64,000 nt of DNA from Rhipicephalus microplus (taxonomy: Eukaryota > Arthropoda > Arachnida > Ixodida > Ixodidae), in the NCBI RefSeq assembly GCF_043290135.1, contig NC_134710.1:257933592-257997591 (forward strand), written 5' to 3'. Positions 12,800 through 26,700 of this stretch are shown here, one piece after another. Under the pieces are notes generated by a model. That model saw only the letters and a program-made list of their open reading frames with translations. It ran no database searches and had not been told where the DNA came from. How positions within the stretch are numbered: the first letter of the stretch is position 1; each line of letters starts with the position of its first letter. Both the position numbers and the translations under genes were made by a program.

Positions 12800-15700
12800 T
12801 ATATATATTCTCACTGTGCTGTAGTCATGATGTGATCTCATCTTCTAAAGTGCACTAATTTTGTACCAATGGCCTAATCAGACAACGCGAGAAGTGTCGG
12901 CGGCATATAATGTCACTAATAACGCCGCACTTTGTGTAAGTCTATAGACCTTCTCGGTCGTTACAAGACGAGAAATTCTAATTTATTAATGGTCTGGAAA
13001 CGTGCCTTTAGGTTATTTGAATTTTTGGTGCCTGTTTATGACACTCGCTCTGCATACTCATTTCCGTACATATGCTTTTTTTTTCCCGCGCGCAATACAC
13101 ATTCAGTCATGAGTCAGCGCTATGTGGTGTGTGTATTCCCATACATGTGCTGTTTTTTCTTTTTTTGCTCTAAGTATTATTCTAAGAAGTAGTTACAGTA
13201 CCAACAATGATTAGTAGACACTTATTGTTCGTTACATATATGGTGCGAGTGATGCGCACGCTGTTTAGAGAATGTAGCTCATTTTACTAAATGCCCACTA
13301 TACTTTCTAGTGTAGTCTTTAAATATCGGAGCCCCGCATTGCACTCGCCGAAAGTGTCGATGGACGTTGATTCCAGATGCACCCGCAAATCGTAGACCAC
13401 TCTTGCACTTAATAGGCATCCGACGTCTACCTTTTTTAAGCACTTTATTATGGCCTTAGGCACAGCCTCCCCCTCTCCTTCTAAGAGGAGGAATAAAGTT
13501 TATTATAAGAAACCAGCAGGTTTAGATGGCCGGGCCTAGGCCTCCCGTGAGGCGGCGTCGACGCAAGCCCTCGACGTCCCCTCTCTTTATAAAGAAAAAA
13601 AAAAGGACGCTAATTCTTACCCACTCCAACCGTGAGAGCTATGAAAATCGTCAATAGGAGATCGGCGCTAAACTCTAAAGTTTGTGATTGAATTAGGCAG
13701 TAAAATGTTTCACCTTGGCAAATTCACTGTGTCTCAGATGTCCATGACACGGCACGGCCCAAGCGGGAAACTAATGAGTGAAGACCACGCGCTCGTTTGT
13801 CGTGGCTGCTGCTGCGGCATGCAATCTTTTTTCTTGCTCGCATGCGCACTCGTTGGCGGTGCTCATGCGCTTTAAAACAGTCTATTGAATAGTCGCACGT
13901 TGTAATTATGCCCAATTACACATGCGTATGTAATATACTTGTACCAATGTGCAGCCGCCGTGGTGGCCGCTGTGGTTCACCGGCTGAACCGTAAGATATG
14001 GGCTGAATCCTGGCGGTGGCGGCAGTATATTTCGATGGAGCCGGGATGCTAGAGGCGTGTGTACTGTGCGATGTCAGTGCACGTTAAAGAACTGTAGGTG
14101 GTCGAAATTATTTGGAATACTACGCCACGGCGTCTCTCATAGTCTGAAGGCTCGTTCACACTTGTGACTATATAGCACCGTCACAAAATGACTGCTCGCA
14201 AACGATAGCAAATGGTCGCTTTGGTCGAGAAGCGACTGTTGTCTCAGTAGCTTGGTTTTTTGGTCGCCTCTAAACCAATAAAATGCACATGAACAGGACA
14301 TCAGCTTATTTTGCGGGTCAATTGCAATGCGCGTGTGCCGACATGCATACGCCCTACGCAGGTATAAACAACAATTTCAGCCTTTTTTTTTTTGGTCGCC
14401 AGTCGCAAACGATCATGCGACTGGAATTGGTGGAAGCTATTAATGACACTTAAGTGTGGCTTGTTAAACTCCATCGACGGAGCAAACTTTACTATTGTGC
14501 ATTTGATATTAAGCGCAGCTGCAGCAACGCAAGGAATTCTATATATGAATGCTTACACCGACCGTAAAAAGCACATACATTGTCAAACGTATGTCAATGT
14601 GTAATATTAAGTACGTTAACGTTAACCATTTTATATACAGCCTTTAAAATGATTTAACTTTCCTACAAACATTCAGAGAGCCAGAACTAGGGAGAAGTTG
14701 GCTGCACCCGCTTACTGTACCAGCTTCAACTATGTCAGTTTTGCGGGTTATATGCGTGAAACAGCGCACTAAATACTGATGGAGCTCGAATCCGATAAAA
14801 CTTCTTTTCTTTCTTTTTTTCAGGGGCCGTCATGGCATTGGACGTATTGATATTGTTGAGAACCGGGTGATCGGAATGAAATCTCGAGGTAAGCCAGTGA
14901 CGTAACAGCGATTAACAATGTTTCAAAAACAAAAGCGTAGGAACAAATTAGGGCCCCAAGATTTGTTTAGTTGAAGTGCATGCCCGCCAGAAGAGTGATA
15001 GAGCATTCGATAAGCAAGCAGGTGTCGCTACATTGGCTAGCCAAAAGGAAATATAACTTTATTGAAGGGTCTTGTAAATGCGAAGCATTTCTTATCGAAC
15101 CAAATACAATTTGATGTTTTCATTTATCTAACTGCCTACGTGTGGGCGCTCTCGTGATTACATCTTTAAATTTGTTTCCACAAAAATTGGTGCAGAGGGT
15201 TATACTGTAATGAAAACATGACTGAGAGGTCATGACGTGAGCATTACGACAAACTACTTATCATGGTCACGTGTGGCGCATACCCGCATACCATGGAGCT
15301 TGAAATTCGGGTACATGCCACGGCTCATTTGTCCATATCAACACAAAAACGGCGAGATTAGAATCCCGAAGTTCTAACGAGATAGCATAAAGGAACCCGT
15401 TTCGCAGAAAATTCGGTGTCGGCGACGTTGTAGATTAGCTTAAAGTGACGTGGCTTGATCGAGAATTTTCCGAGAAATGAATCAGTCGTCTTGGACCTGT
15501 AGGGTGGCGCAAAAGATTTCCAGATTTGACTCCACTAGATTTCTTTCTATGGGGATACATTAAAGACCACGTCTACTGAAGCGACGACAACTCTTGCAAG
15601 ACTGAAGTCTAAAATAGTAGATGTGTGCGGCTCTATTACTCCACGAACGCTACGAAACGTCACAGAAAATGTACTGACTCGATGTAGATTGCGTATAGGA

Positions 15701-16742
15701 GCTGATGGAGGGCTGTTTGAGCATGCTATGCAACTAACTCTCCATGACGTATCAATAAAAGCGCTTTGGACTTTGCAATTACGCTGACCTCTTTCCAACG
15801 CCAAGCTTTCCTACTATTAAGGAGTTAGCTAAAAGAGCACAGAACACTTTTTTTATTCTTTCTGTTTATTCATACGCACTGCGCTCAAACAGACTGGTAC
15901 TAAACCCGGATTTCTAAATGAAGACGAAGTAAGAGCATTAAGCCCGCCAATCGTGCCGTATTCCTGGCAAGTATCCAGTAGAGCTATCGCACTTAATCGA
16001 TGCAGATATGACAAAAAAAAAAAAAGCTTCTGGAATAATTAACGTTTAGGTTAATATCTTTTCTTTATGAAAGTGTCACCCTCTCTCCCGCCGTAATGTT
16101 TATCGTTGACCCGAAAAGAAGAAAAAAAAAGCCTGCGCTGCGTCAAATGCTGCCTCCAGTCTTGAATCGCAATGCACGTGGCGGCCGCTTTTTCATCGAA
16201 GTTTATTGTCTTAATTTTTTTCTCACCCCCCCTTTTTATATTTTGAATGGTACTTTCCAACCATCGCTTTATGTCCATCGTAGTCACTGATAGCCTGTTC
16301 AAGCGACCTTCGTGCGTGAGAAGACTTCACTAATTCGTTCAATTTACATTTGAAGGCACTCAAAGCGCTGTTCATTAGGCGGAAATCACGTGGTATTTTT
16401 GAATTTCACGCACATTAAACAAAACCTGGAAAACAATTAACCAGCGTTGTTATCTTACCGTAACTTGAAAATTTTGTTATTTCAGGATAAGAGCTACAAG
16501 TCTTGTATTGATTTTTCTCTAGAGTAAGTATCTAAAAAGTTCATTAGGCAATTTTTGTTAATTACCGTGCTTGGTGGATCAAAAAGATATCCCGATGTGG
16601 TACAAAAAGCTATAAACAATACCGTGCCAGTTGGAGACACGTAGTGCTCATTTTTAATTTTTTTTGCGTGGTGCTTTTTAGATGAAACACCCTGTATTTA
16701 TTCGCCCCTATTGGTCCTGACGAAGGGCGTAGCGTAGGAATT

Positions 16743-16820
<78 letters not shown>

Positions 16821-19800
16821 GTGGTGCCTGACTACGCCCACTGCAGGGCCCCCATGATCCGCCAATTAACCCGGTCTTTTGCTTTCCGTTGCCACGTTAT
16901 ATTCGCAAACGTTTCGATTCTCATCGGCCCACCTAATTTTCTCTCTTTCCCTTCATGCGTTTGCCTTTTCTGGGAATTCAGTCAGTTACCCTTAATGACC
17001 ACCGGTTATCCTGCCTACGGGCTACGTGTCCACCTCATGTCCATTTATTCTTTTTATTTTAACTATGATATCCTTAACCATGGTTAGTTCCCTGACGCAC
17101 TCTGCTCTCTTCTTGTCTCTTAAGGTTACACTTGTCATTTTCATTTCCATCGCTCGCTGCGTCGTCCTTAATTTAAGCTGAACCCTCTTTGTAAGCCTCC
17201 AGGTTTCTGCTCAGTGGGTAAGTGCCGGCAAGATGCAGCTGTTATATACCTTCGTCTTGAGGGGATAGTGACAATCTACCAGCCATGAGCTGAGAATGCT
17301 TGCCGAATCTTCTCCACCCCACTCTTATTCTTCTAGATACTTCAGTCTCGTGGTTCGGCTCCGTGATTATTACATGTCCTACGTAGACATAATACTTCAC
17401 GACTTCCAGCGTCTGTCACGTATTACAAAGTGCTGTGTTCTGCCGAGATTGTAGCACATTACTTTAGTTTTGCGCATATTAATTTTCAGCCCTACTTTTC
17501 TGCTTTCCGTGTCCAGTTCAGTAATCGTGGCCTGCGATTCGTCCCCTGAGTTACTCATCAAAGCAATGTAATTAGCAAATCGCAGGTTACTAAGGTACTG
17601 TCAATTAACTCTTATCTCTAACTGCCTCTAGTCTAGGGTCCTGAATATCTCCTGTAAACACGTGGCGAGTAGCATGGGAGAGATCGTGTCTCTCTGCCTT
17701 ATACCCTTTTTTATTGGGATTCTGTCGCTTTCTTTATGGAGAACGATGGTGGCTGTGGATCCTCTGTAGATTTCTTCCAGTATGTTTCTGTAGGGCTCTT
17801 CGATGCCCTGATTCCGTAGTGCCTGCATTACTGCTGATGTCTCGACTGAGTCAAACGCCTTCTCGTAATCTATGAAAGCTATGTATAGGGGTGAGTTGCA
17901 TTCAGCGCATTTCTGTATTACCTGATTGATAGTATAAATATGGTCTATTGTGGAGTAGCCGGTACAAAACCCTGCTTGGTTCTTTGGCTGATTGAACTAT
18001 AATATCGTCTTAAATTTATTAGCTATTATTTTTGTAAATACTTTGTAGAGAAAGGAGATTAAGCTGACCGGCTTGTAATTTTTCAAGTCCTTGACGTCTC
18101 CTTTTTTATAGATTAAGATGATGTTGGCGTTCTTCCAAGATTCTGGTACCCTTCCCGACAAGAGACATTTCGTATATAAAGTCGCTAATTTTTCTAACCC
18201 AATTTTCCCGCCATATTTCCCGAGGTCTGTTGTTACGTTATCCTCACCAGCGGCTTTGCCTTTTGGCATTCTTTCTAAGGCTTTCCTTACTTCCCCACTC
18301 GTTACGGATGAATGTCGAATTCTTCTTGACTATTATAGTTTCGCAGAATATCATCATGGTTCTTTTGACTTCTGTACAGCTCTCTCCGCCATCTCGACTA
18401 TCCTATCCATATTGGTTATGACGTTGCCTTCCGTGTTTCTCAATGCATACATCCGGTTTTCGCCTATGCCTTCGCAGCAAGTCTGCCTTCACAGCTTTTA
18501 GACTTCTGCTGCTTTTTACAGCCTGCTCAATTCTCTCTATGTTATACCTTCTGATGTAGGATACGTTACACCTATTGATTAACTTCGAAAGCTCCACTAG
18601 CTCTATTTTGTTGGTTGCACTTGAGATTTTCGTCGTTTGTCGTCTCTTAATAAGATTTTTTATCTGCTGAGATAGTTTGCCAGTTTCCCGTTAAGTGACT
18701 GCTCCTCCAATTTCAATTGCACACTCTTTGATAATACTAGTAAGATCATCGTTCATTGTGTCAGCGCTAATATCGGTTATTTGATTTAGGACCTCGAATC
18801 GATTCTGAAGCGAAAATTTGAATTCCTGTATTTTTCCTCTTACAGCCAGTTCATTAATTGGCTTCTTGTGTATCAGTTTTTGTTTTTGCTTTTTAAAATC
18901 TAGTTGAATACGAGCTTTTACTATTCTATGGTCACTGCATCTAATCTTGCCAACTACTTGTACATCCTGTACAATGTCTGGGTGTACAGGATGCACAGAG
19001 AATAAAGCCAATTTCATTTTAGTTTCGTTATTAGGACTTCGCCAAGTCCACTTACGGTTAGCCTGTTTTCTGAAGAAGGTATTCATAATCCGTAAATTAT
19101 TACGTTCTGTGAACTCTAATAATAACTCCTCTCTGGCATTTCTAGAGCCGATGCCATATTCCCCCACAGCATGGTCTCCGGCTTGTTTCTTGCCTACTTT
19201 TGCATTAAAGTCACCCATAAGTATAGTATACTGTGTCTTTAGTAATGGCTGTGTCTACATCTTAATAAAAGCGTTCAATAAAATGGTCATCATGACTCGA
19301 TGTAAATGCGTAGGCCTGTACCTCCTTCATCTTGTACCTTTTGTTAAACTTAATTATGATACATGTCACCCTCTCATTGATGCTGTAGTATTCCTCTATG
19401 TTGTCAGCGCGTGTATGAGAAACCCCACTAGTTATTTTTTGTCAACTAATCGACGGTAGCATATGACGTGTCCATTCTTCAGAAATGTATAAGCCTCACG
19501 TGTCCTCCTAACTTCGCTGAGCCCTATTACGTCCTATTTAACACCCTCTAATTCCTCGAATAGCACAGCTAGACTAGCCTCACTAGATAGCGTTCTAGTG
19601 TTGAAGGTAGCTGGGGACTGAGGGCCGAGGGTTAATTGCTGTGTTCATGGGAGGTTGTGGCCGGGTACTGCACCAGGGTGGGCAATCCTGCTCTGGTGAT
19701 GGGATGCATTACGGGCAGATGGTCGCCAATGAGGCCGCACCCCAGACCTCTTTTTTATTCTTTTTTAACGATTCCTTCCTCGCGCATTTTAAGTTGATAT

Positions 19801-20670
19801 ACAATTGGAAATGATTCGATATCTCTATTCAAAGCGAATTTTGTCATGGCATGCTTGGCTGCTGCGCTATCTCTAAGTAGATGGTCTGTTGCACTTTATT
19901 AGCAATGTAGAAAAACCACCTGACCGCCTATAAGCTCCCAACTTCACCTAGCTCGTAGCTCGCCTCACCTTGTTTTTCTAATTGTCTAAAAATCTAATTT
20001 TCCCATTAAAACAAAAAAAAGCACCCTGTGTGGTTTCGAACTTCTAACCCTGCGAGCTTATGCTGGATTCGTGCCTTGAATGACCCTTCTTTCCACGCGT
20101 TTAATTTCTCTCAACTTCTTGTCCTGCTCGATATTGACATTGCTGGCTCCAAAGTGTCCGCAATGTCGGAGTTTTGCTGAGTGGTCACACCCCTACTTTG
20201 ACGTTTCCTGTTAACTGAGTAGTGGCGCACACCTCTTTTCCGACTAATCAGTTACTTTCATGTGATTATGTTGAGCGCATACGTTGCGGGTGGTTGGAGT
20301 GCATGAAAATTAAACGCAAAAAGTTTCTAGCTGCTAAAGAATAGACAAGAGCTGCCTTTAAGGCTGTATCTTATTTTGCTAACGTTTAGGGGTAGTAAAT
20401 AACGAAAACAAAACACTCTGGTAAATAGAAAAGAAGACTGTGGCCCTCAGATGAGAGTCAGCTATACGCAATAGTAATCTTATCAACAGTTTGCCTAATA
20501 ACGTAAAATAAAGGAGGGAAGGCAAGGAGCAAATTATTTCTAGTTCTAGAAAGCGGCGAAAGGAGGAAAGAGAACTTCGTACAAAAGCAATGTCGTGTTC
20601 GCATCACTCACCACAGAGTGTCAGCTCGAATTGCTAGACTCCGACGATTCTTGGCACCCAATCTCGCAAC

Positions 20671-20746
<76 letters not shown>

Positions 20747-23700
20747 GAGCAAATCGTTTGGGCACTTGGAACGATTAGCCGTTTTTCCACACCATAGCCT
20801 ATGCGACGCGCCTAGTCCGCCGAAATAAAGCCATGGATAGGGTGCTTTAGAGTTAGTGTATATATGCTACCTTTAGGTAGCAGAGTTGCACCTCTGTTTT
20901 CCGGGCGCCACTCGCTCGGTCTGCAGAAGTTCAGCGCCCCTATTCGCCAAATGCCTTCACGGGGTCATAGGTGCTTCATTTGCATTGCGGAGAAGCCAAA
21001 AGTACGCAGACGATGTCTATGCTTCGCAGATTCCGGGCAGATCAGGCGTGGTTGACATCGGCTGTTGTTATTCTCGCCGCGATTCTTCGGTACTGTAGCC
21101 TTGTTGCGTGTTGGTCGCGAGAGATGTGGTAGCAAATGCATTCGGTGTTGCATTGTACTACGTACGATGAGACGCGGGTGCAGTGGGTGTCGATATAGAA
21201 CGATTAGTGTTCAGTTAGGAAGGAATAAACGCCTGGATTCTTTTTCTATGGTAGTGAAAAACTTGTTCTATTTGTATTACTCAAAGATGCAGTGAATACG
21301 TTATACATTCAGAGTTGCTCAGCGTGTGTCAGCTGCATACGTCTGAATTGGTCTTACGGGTCAAACGCTAAAAATAAAGGGGGAAATTATGCAAGAACTA
21401 TTCGAATCGGAAACGTGTTGGAGCTAGCGCGTGAATTTAATGAAGCCTTCAAACCTTAAGCGAAAAGAATGTTGGATGCGACAGCGCTGTTGAACTGCGA
21501 TTCACATCAGCTGTCGTGAGCCGCGATTGAATACGAGCGTAATACGAGAGCCGCGCGTAACACGGGCGTCGCATGACCTCTTTCGATCGCTATCCAGCTC
21601 GATTCAGTTGAAGACTATAAAACTATAGCTGGCTTCAATAACAAATGAACCCAACAAATGAGCCCAACGTGGCGAAAAAAATCCCATTTATTACTGGCTT
21701 GATCGCGATAAAAAGTGGAAAAATAATTTTATATCTGTAAGTGAAAAAAAAAACTGTGGAAAAGAAAACGAAGCTAATGTGTGAACAACTATAAATATAA
21801 TTTTTGGTGGTGAATGATAATGCGAGAATTCTCTACACCATCTTTAAAGAATTCTCCGGATTCCTAACATCTAATGACAACCTGGAAAACTTCCTCATGT
21901 CATAACAGAGGTTTGAAGGTTTAATAACTAGATTGCGCTGTCATAGTCTTCTATTAAACTTTTAGTTATTCAGAGCAGGCTTGTCTACCTCCCCGCTTTG
22001 TTCGTTTTGTGGGGAAGAAGAAACTGTAGAACACTTCTTGATATCTTGTCGAAAGTTTTCAACATTAAGAAAGGTATCGCTAGAAATGGCGTTAAGAATC
22101 CTTGGATTAGCTTTCACAACGTCAAATTTACTATCACTAGGGGCACATAACCTTGGGCACAGTAACGGGAAGTTGTGTGAGGCCGTGAAAGAATTCATTG
22201 AAAAGTTGAAGAGATTAACTCAATAACCTTAATACCAAAAGCTATCAGTCAACCAGTGTATGCTACACGAAAATTCTCTTTGATATCAATCATTTATTGC
22301 TATTTCAGTTGGAACTAAACCATCCATAAATTGTCATGTATTACAACTCTTCTGTGTAAACAAGTCTTCAATATGATATTTAATCAATTTTTCTGATTAC
22401 TCATTTCAATTTAACTTAAGGTGCAGCGAAATTTTTCCACCTGGCGTAGAGTTAGTCTGCGAAGACGACAGGGGCTTCAGTGTATCAGAATGTTTTATTT
22501 AAAAAAATATGTATTGTGTAAAAAATCCCAGCATATCCACAGAGTGAATGATGAGGACTGGGGCGAAGCGTCTGTACGTGCGTTCTTCCGTGCGTTCGTT
22601 CGTACATCCATGCATCCGACCACCCGTCCATCCGTCCATTCAAGCTTCCATCCATACTTCTTTCTGTCCAACCATCCGTCCGTTCATGCTTCCGTACGTG
22701 CGTTCATTCGTCCTATCGCACACACTGTTATTGGTCCAACGCCATCTAGAAAATGAGACGAGAAATGGTGATGAGACAGCACCATCTATTATACTGTTCG
22801 GGAGATACTGCCAGCAACGCCTGACGCAGGACGACTTAAGGTTAGACTAAGAGGAGCCTCTCCCTTAAAAAGCGCCTTGTATATCTGATGTAGTAATAAT
22901 GGCAAATTTCCCGAGTATAACCATCATCCTATCATATTCCCTGGTCTACGTCGCAGGTGTGTACGAGACGCCTGGTGGAACCATTCTGAGAGCCGCTCAT
23001 TTGGACCTTGAAGTCTTCACCATGGATAAGGTATATTAGAAATATTCGGGAACACCGCTTAATTTTTCTTGTTGCTTTCGGCATTCGTCGATTGCTTAGT
23101 ACTTCTGTCGTCAGAGCAGCTGTATATGCTTGTCGCACCTATATTGTGCTACTACCTTAGTCTTACAGCTGAAGTCAACGCAGCAACCTTGTTTTCAAGT
23201 TGTATAACTGTTCAATAGCAAAGAAAGGAATTACACTTTACTGGTACTTCGCTGTTCATGAATGATGAAGCTGAGATGTGTACCGGATGGTTGAGGCGTT
23301 TCACTGTACTTGTAGACCACTGCGCTTGTTGTAATTGCCGTACGAATATAGTCAATGCTTGTTAGCCACTTTTGGCTAAATAGTAGCTTGTAAGTTTCCA
23401 CCACTATAAGTAAAAATAGCGCGTATATGTTTCCAAAAATACTAGTAACAGAACAGGTGCATCTCGACGACGCACTCGCATTTTTGCGCTTCTTGCAGAA
23501 AGAAAAACGATGTGGGGGTTGGTTTTCTGAGAAATATGACGGGAGCTGCAACTTACTAGCGAAACAAATGTGTGGTGACATAAGGCTGACAGCGACGCTG
23601 AAGCTGTGTAGACAGAACCGTAGGTCAACAAAAAAAGCGGACCTTGCCAGACTCATCAAAGAAAGGCATCTTGCGCTTAGGGCTCAGTAGGACACAGTCT

Positions 23701-26700
23701 CACCAAAATTTTCTTTAGCCGGGCTCATTCGGACTGAGACTCGCCCACATATTACACAGCCAGACTCACTCGAGCTCATGGTCACGGCTCCATCTGAGTC
23801 TGCCCAAGTCTGAGTGAGTGTGCGTCAGTCAGAGAGAGTCGACTTATGAATAGGTGTGCCGACGTATGCGTGTGACATATTAACAGAGCCTTCGTTAGCG
23901 ATTACACAAGATTAGGAGTTGAAAGTGCATGCCTTACTACTCATAGTAAAGCCGTATGGTGTGCAACACAAATAAATTAAATGAGCACAATTCTATAGGA
24001 ATTGCAAGAAATCTTCACACATGCACAGGCACATCACACACGCGCACACACACGCACGCACGCTATTTCTCTGTATTACACACCACACGCACACATATAA
24101 AAAATATTTATGGAGAGTTTAGTACAGTGACAGACCTAGAATGCTACTTATACACGTGAGCTGGGGAAAGACGAAGTCGGACACAAACAAAAACAAAGGG
24201 CACAAATATACTATCAAGCCCGTTGAGTAGCACAAAAGTTGTGGACAGTCTATGTGAGGCCTGTATACCACAAGAATACTACAAGCACTTCAATTTTACT
24301 TGAATTGGTTACTTGAAGTGACTCTATTAGATTGTGATATTCGGATTACGGCAATTCTTCGTGAAAATGGTCATTTGGATGGAGCCTAAGTCATTATGAT
24401 TATTGCGAGCAGCGCAAGTGTAATGTTGTAGACAAATACGACATGATGAGGATTAAAAACAATCAATTTCAGCTTATTTGAGTTAAACCAAAAGGACCGT
24501 TCAGGAAAAATTTAAGTTCTTTCCTGTGAGTTTCGGTATTATCAGAAAATATTGTTCGTTGTTGATGGTCGCTGAACAATTTTTCTAATGAGAGCAAGCA
24601 AGAAATGCGTTAATGTTGGACCTTGAGATGCTGTAGAAGTAACGCACGTTAAATATGAAGGTATGCCTTTAATAATTACACATTGAGTTGATTGCTGTGA
24701 CTAAAGCTTGCTTTAACAAGATGCGTATTATAAAGTAAATATTATTTTTCAGCACAACATCCGCTTGATTGAAGTTACAGACATATTGCGCAGCGTATTC
24801 AGTTCTTACATAGACTGCTATTTCCAGCCGTACATTGAGCTTTGAGGTCTCAGTCGAGCCCTTTTTTCTTCAAAGTTTTTTTTTTAAGTGATCTGACACG
24901 TAGAAATAATGCATTATTTTCCAACGTAGACAAGTGCAAAGGTGTACAGCGGAATAGTGGTGGCTCGTTAAACAACTTGTAGCCACACTATAGCCAAGCT
25001 ATTACTTTGTGTACCTAATTACAAATGCTTACCCGGGCTCATCTTTCATTTGTATCGAGACGAGCTAAGGATTTTCGTTTTGCAGGAAGTACGAAGAATA
25101 AAACAGGGTCTGTCGTTGGAGTTCTCCCGCCAGGTGTATGGAGGTAAGCAGCTATCACTACTGAAACTTTTGTACTAGCGGTAATGGAGGTTCGATGATT
25201 GTCCACTGAATGTTGAGACTGAGCATTGCTAGAACATTGCTAGAGCGATCCCATGTTACCGCACATGTACAAACTTTCAGCAGTAAGTTCGTATAGTAAT
25301 CGTGAGTGTTATTATTAGTAGCATAAGGTAATGGTTAGTAATATGTTCTTTAGGAAAAAAACAAAAAAAAAAAACAAAAGACGGGAAGGCAAGGAAATAG
25401 GTGTGGAGTGCACGATAACCGTCTTTCAAGTGAAGACACCTCAACCGATACACTCAAGGGGGAACGGGGAATGAATAGACAGTTAAAGTGAAAAAAAGAA
25501 AGTAGGCTAAAAAGAAAGGGGGGATGAAATCAAAAAGGAGAAAAATAAAGGAAACTGGCGGGAAGGGAGGAGGACACGCTTCACCGGGGCTCATAGAAGT
25601 CGCTCGGTCACGCTGGTGTCGAAAGTCCATTAAGGTCTGCGTTGGTCTTGCGAGGTGAGAGAGGGGGAGGGAAGCAATCGTTGGCGCGAGACGCGAGCAC
25701 GCGCAGTGGGGGTGTGGACGGCGCCGCCGACGCCGGTTCCACGATCTTGTGCGACTAAGAAATCATTTAAATGTTATGATAATAGCACTGGCTGAAAGCA
25801 TTGTCTGAGATCAGTCATAACTTGTCGCTAAGTCTGGTTTGCCGAAGAAACCGCAGCTATGAACTTATAACCACTGGCGCTGAAGATCGGGTTGGACGAC
25901 GTGCCAAGTTGGGTGGGGTGCAGAAAGTTTGCAATGTCTTTGCAATCCTGGAGGCAGTTCGAGGCTACGTTACGAGAACGAAACTCCCGGAGGCGGGCTG
26001 GGGAGGATCAGTACATTGACCGAGAAGAAAAGTAAGATGACCTTCGCCTTCGAGTAGTCTTATGCGATTGTTTAAGGGACCTTGTGAGTTTTCTTCGTCG
26101 TTACCCCCATGTGACGTGCCGCGCAACGTGAATGCAGGACTTTGGTACAGCCCCGAAGCGGAGTTCACGAGGAAGTGCATAGCATCGTCGCAGAGCTGCG
26201 TGACCGGCACGGTGCGCCTGGACCTGTACAAGGGCCAGATCTACATCAAGGGCCGCCGGGCGCAGAATTCGCTCTACAATCAGGAGCTGGTTAGGTGAGC
26301 CCGTTTCAGTTAAAATACATGGCTGTAGCACATGCCCTCGTACACTTTCTTTGACAGTTTTGAAAGTAAGGCACTGTTGAAGAACGTTCTTAAAAAAAAA
26401 TCGAATCATCTCTGTCTCTTCGAGTAAGATTTTAGGCTGTGATATTTGTAACGCTCTATAAATAAATACGCTTGGCGTTACGCTCAAGCCTAGAGTATAA
26501 TTCAGTGAAGAAGGAACTACACTCTTAGGGAGTGCACTCACATTGTAGTCCGTGGGCGAGAAAGGTACCAGAAAATGGACTGTGGCCCCCACTGACAGGA
26601 CAGTCGGAAACCAACTATAAATTTTTTTCTGAACAAGTATTTTTGTGAATTGAAGGGAATAACTCAATTTAAAAAAATGCAGCGAATTTGTGTGTAGAGT

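Larger units (their letters stand above)
16820..19750 (-). mobile_element. RTE-clade LINE (BovB-like), decayed
   Basis: Minus strand. The endonuclease part at 19218-18691 holds [11 protein letters not shown] and [11 protein letters not shown] (AP-endonuclease fold). RT follows at 18269-17997 ([17 protein letters not shown]...NYKPVSLIS) and 17828-17628 ([17 protein letters not shown]). The catalytic FADD box reads FANY (near 17580), and many stops occur, so it is dead. A decayed C-terminal part runs to CACTGCAGGGCC near 16840. RTE/BovB elements are known in ticks. The 5' edge is approximate. Confidence 0.85.

Noticed and set aside
23956..24159. Direct-repeat arrays resembling CRISPR in CA-rich or degenerate repeat tracts
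   Set aside because: Simple-sequence DNA with no repeat-spacer structure; eukaryotic context.
26101..26667. 188-codon minus-strand frame
   Set aside because: Its first third is the antisense of the ASS exon 26138-26294; no independent evidence.
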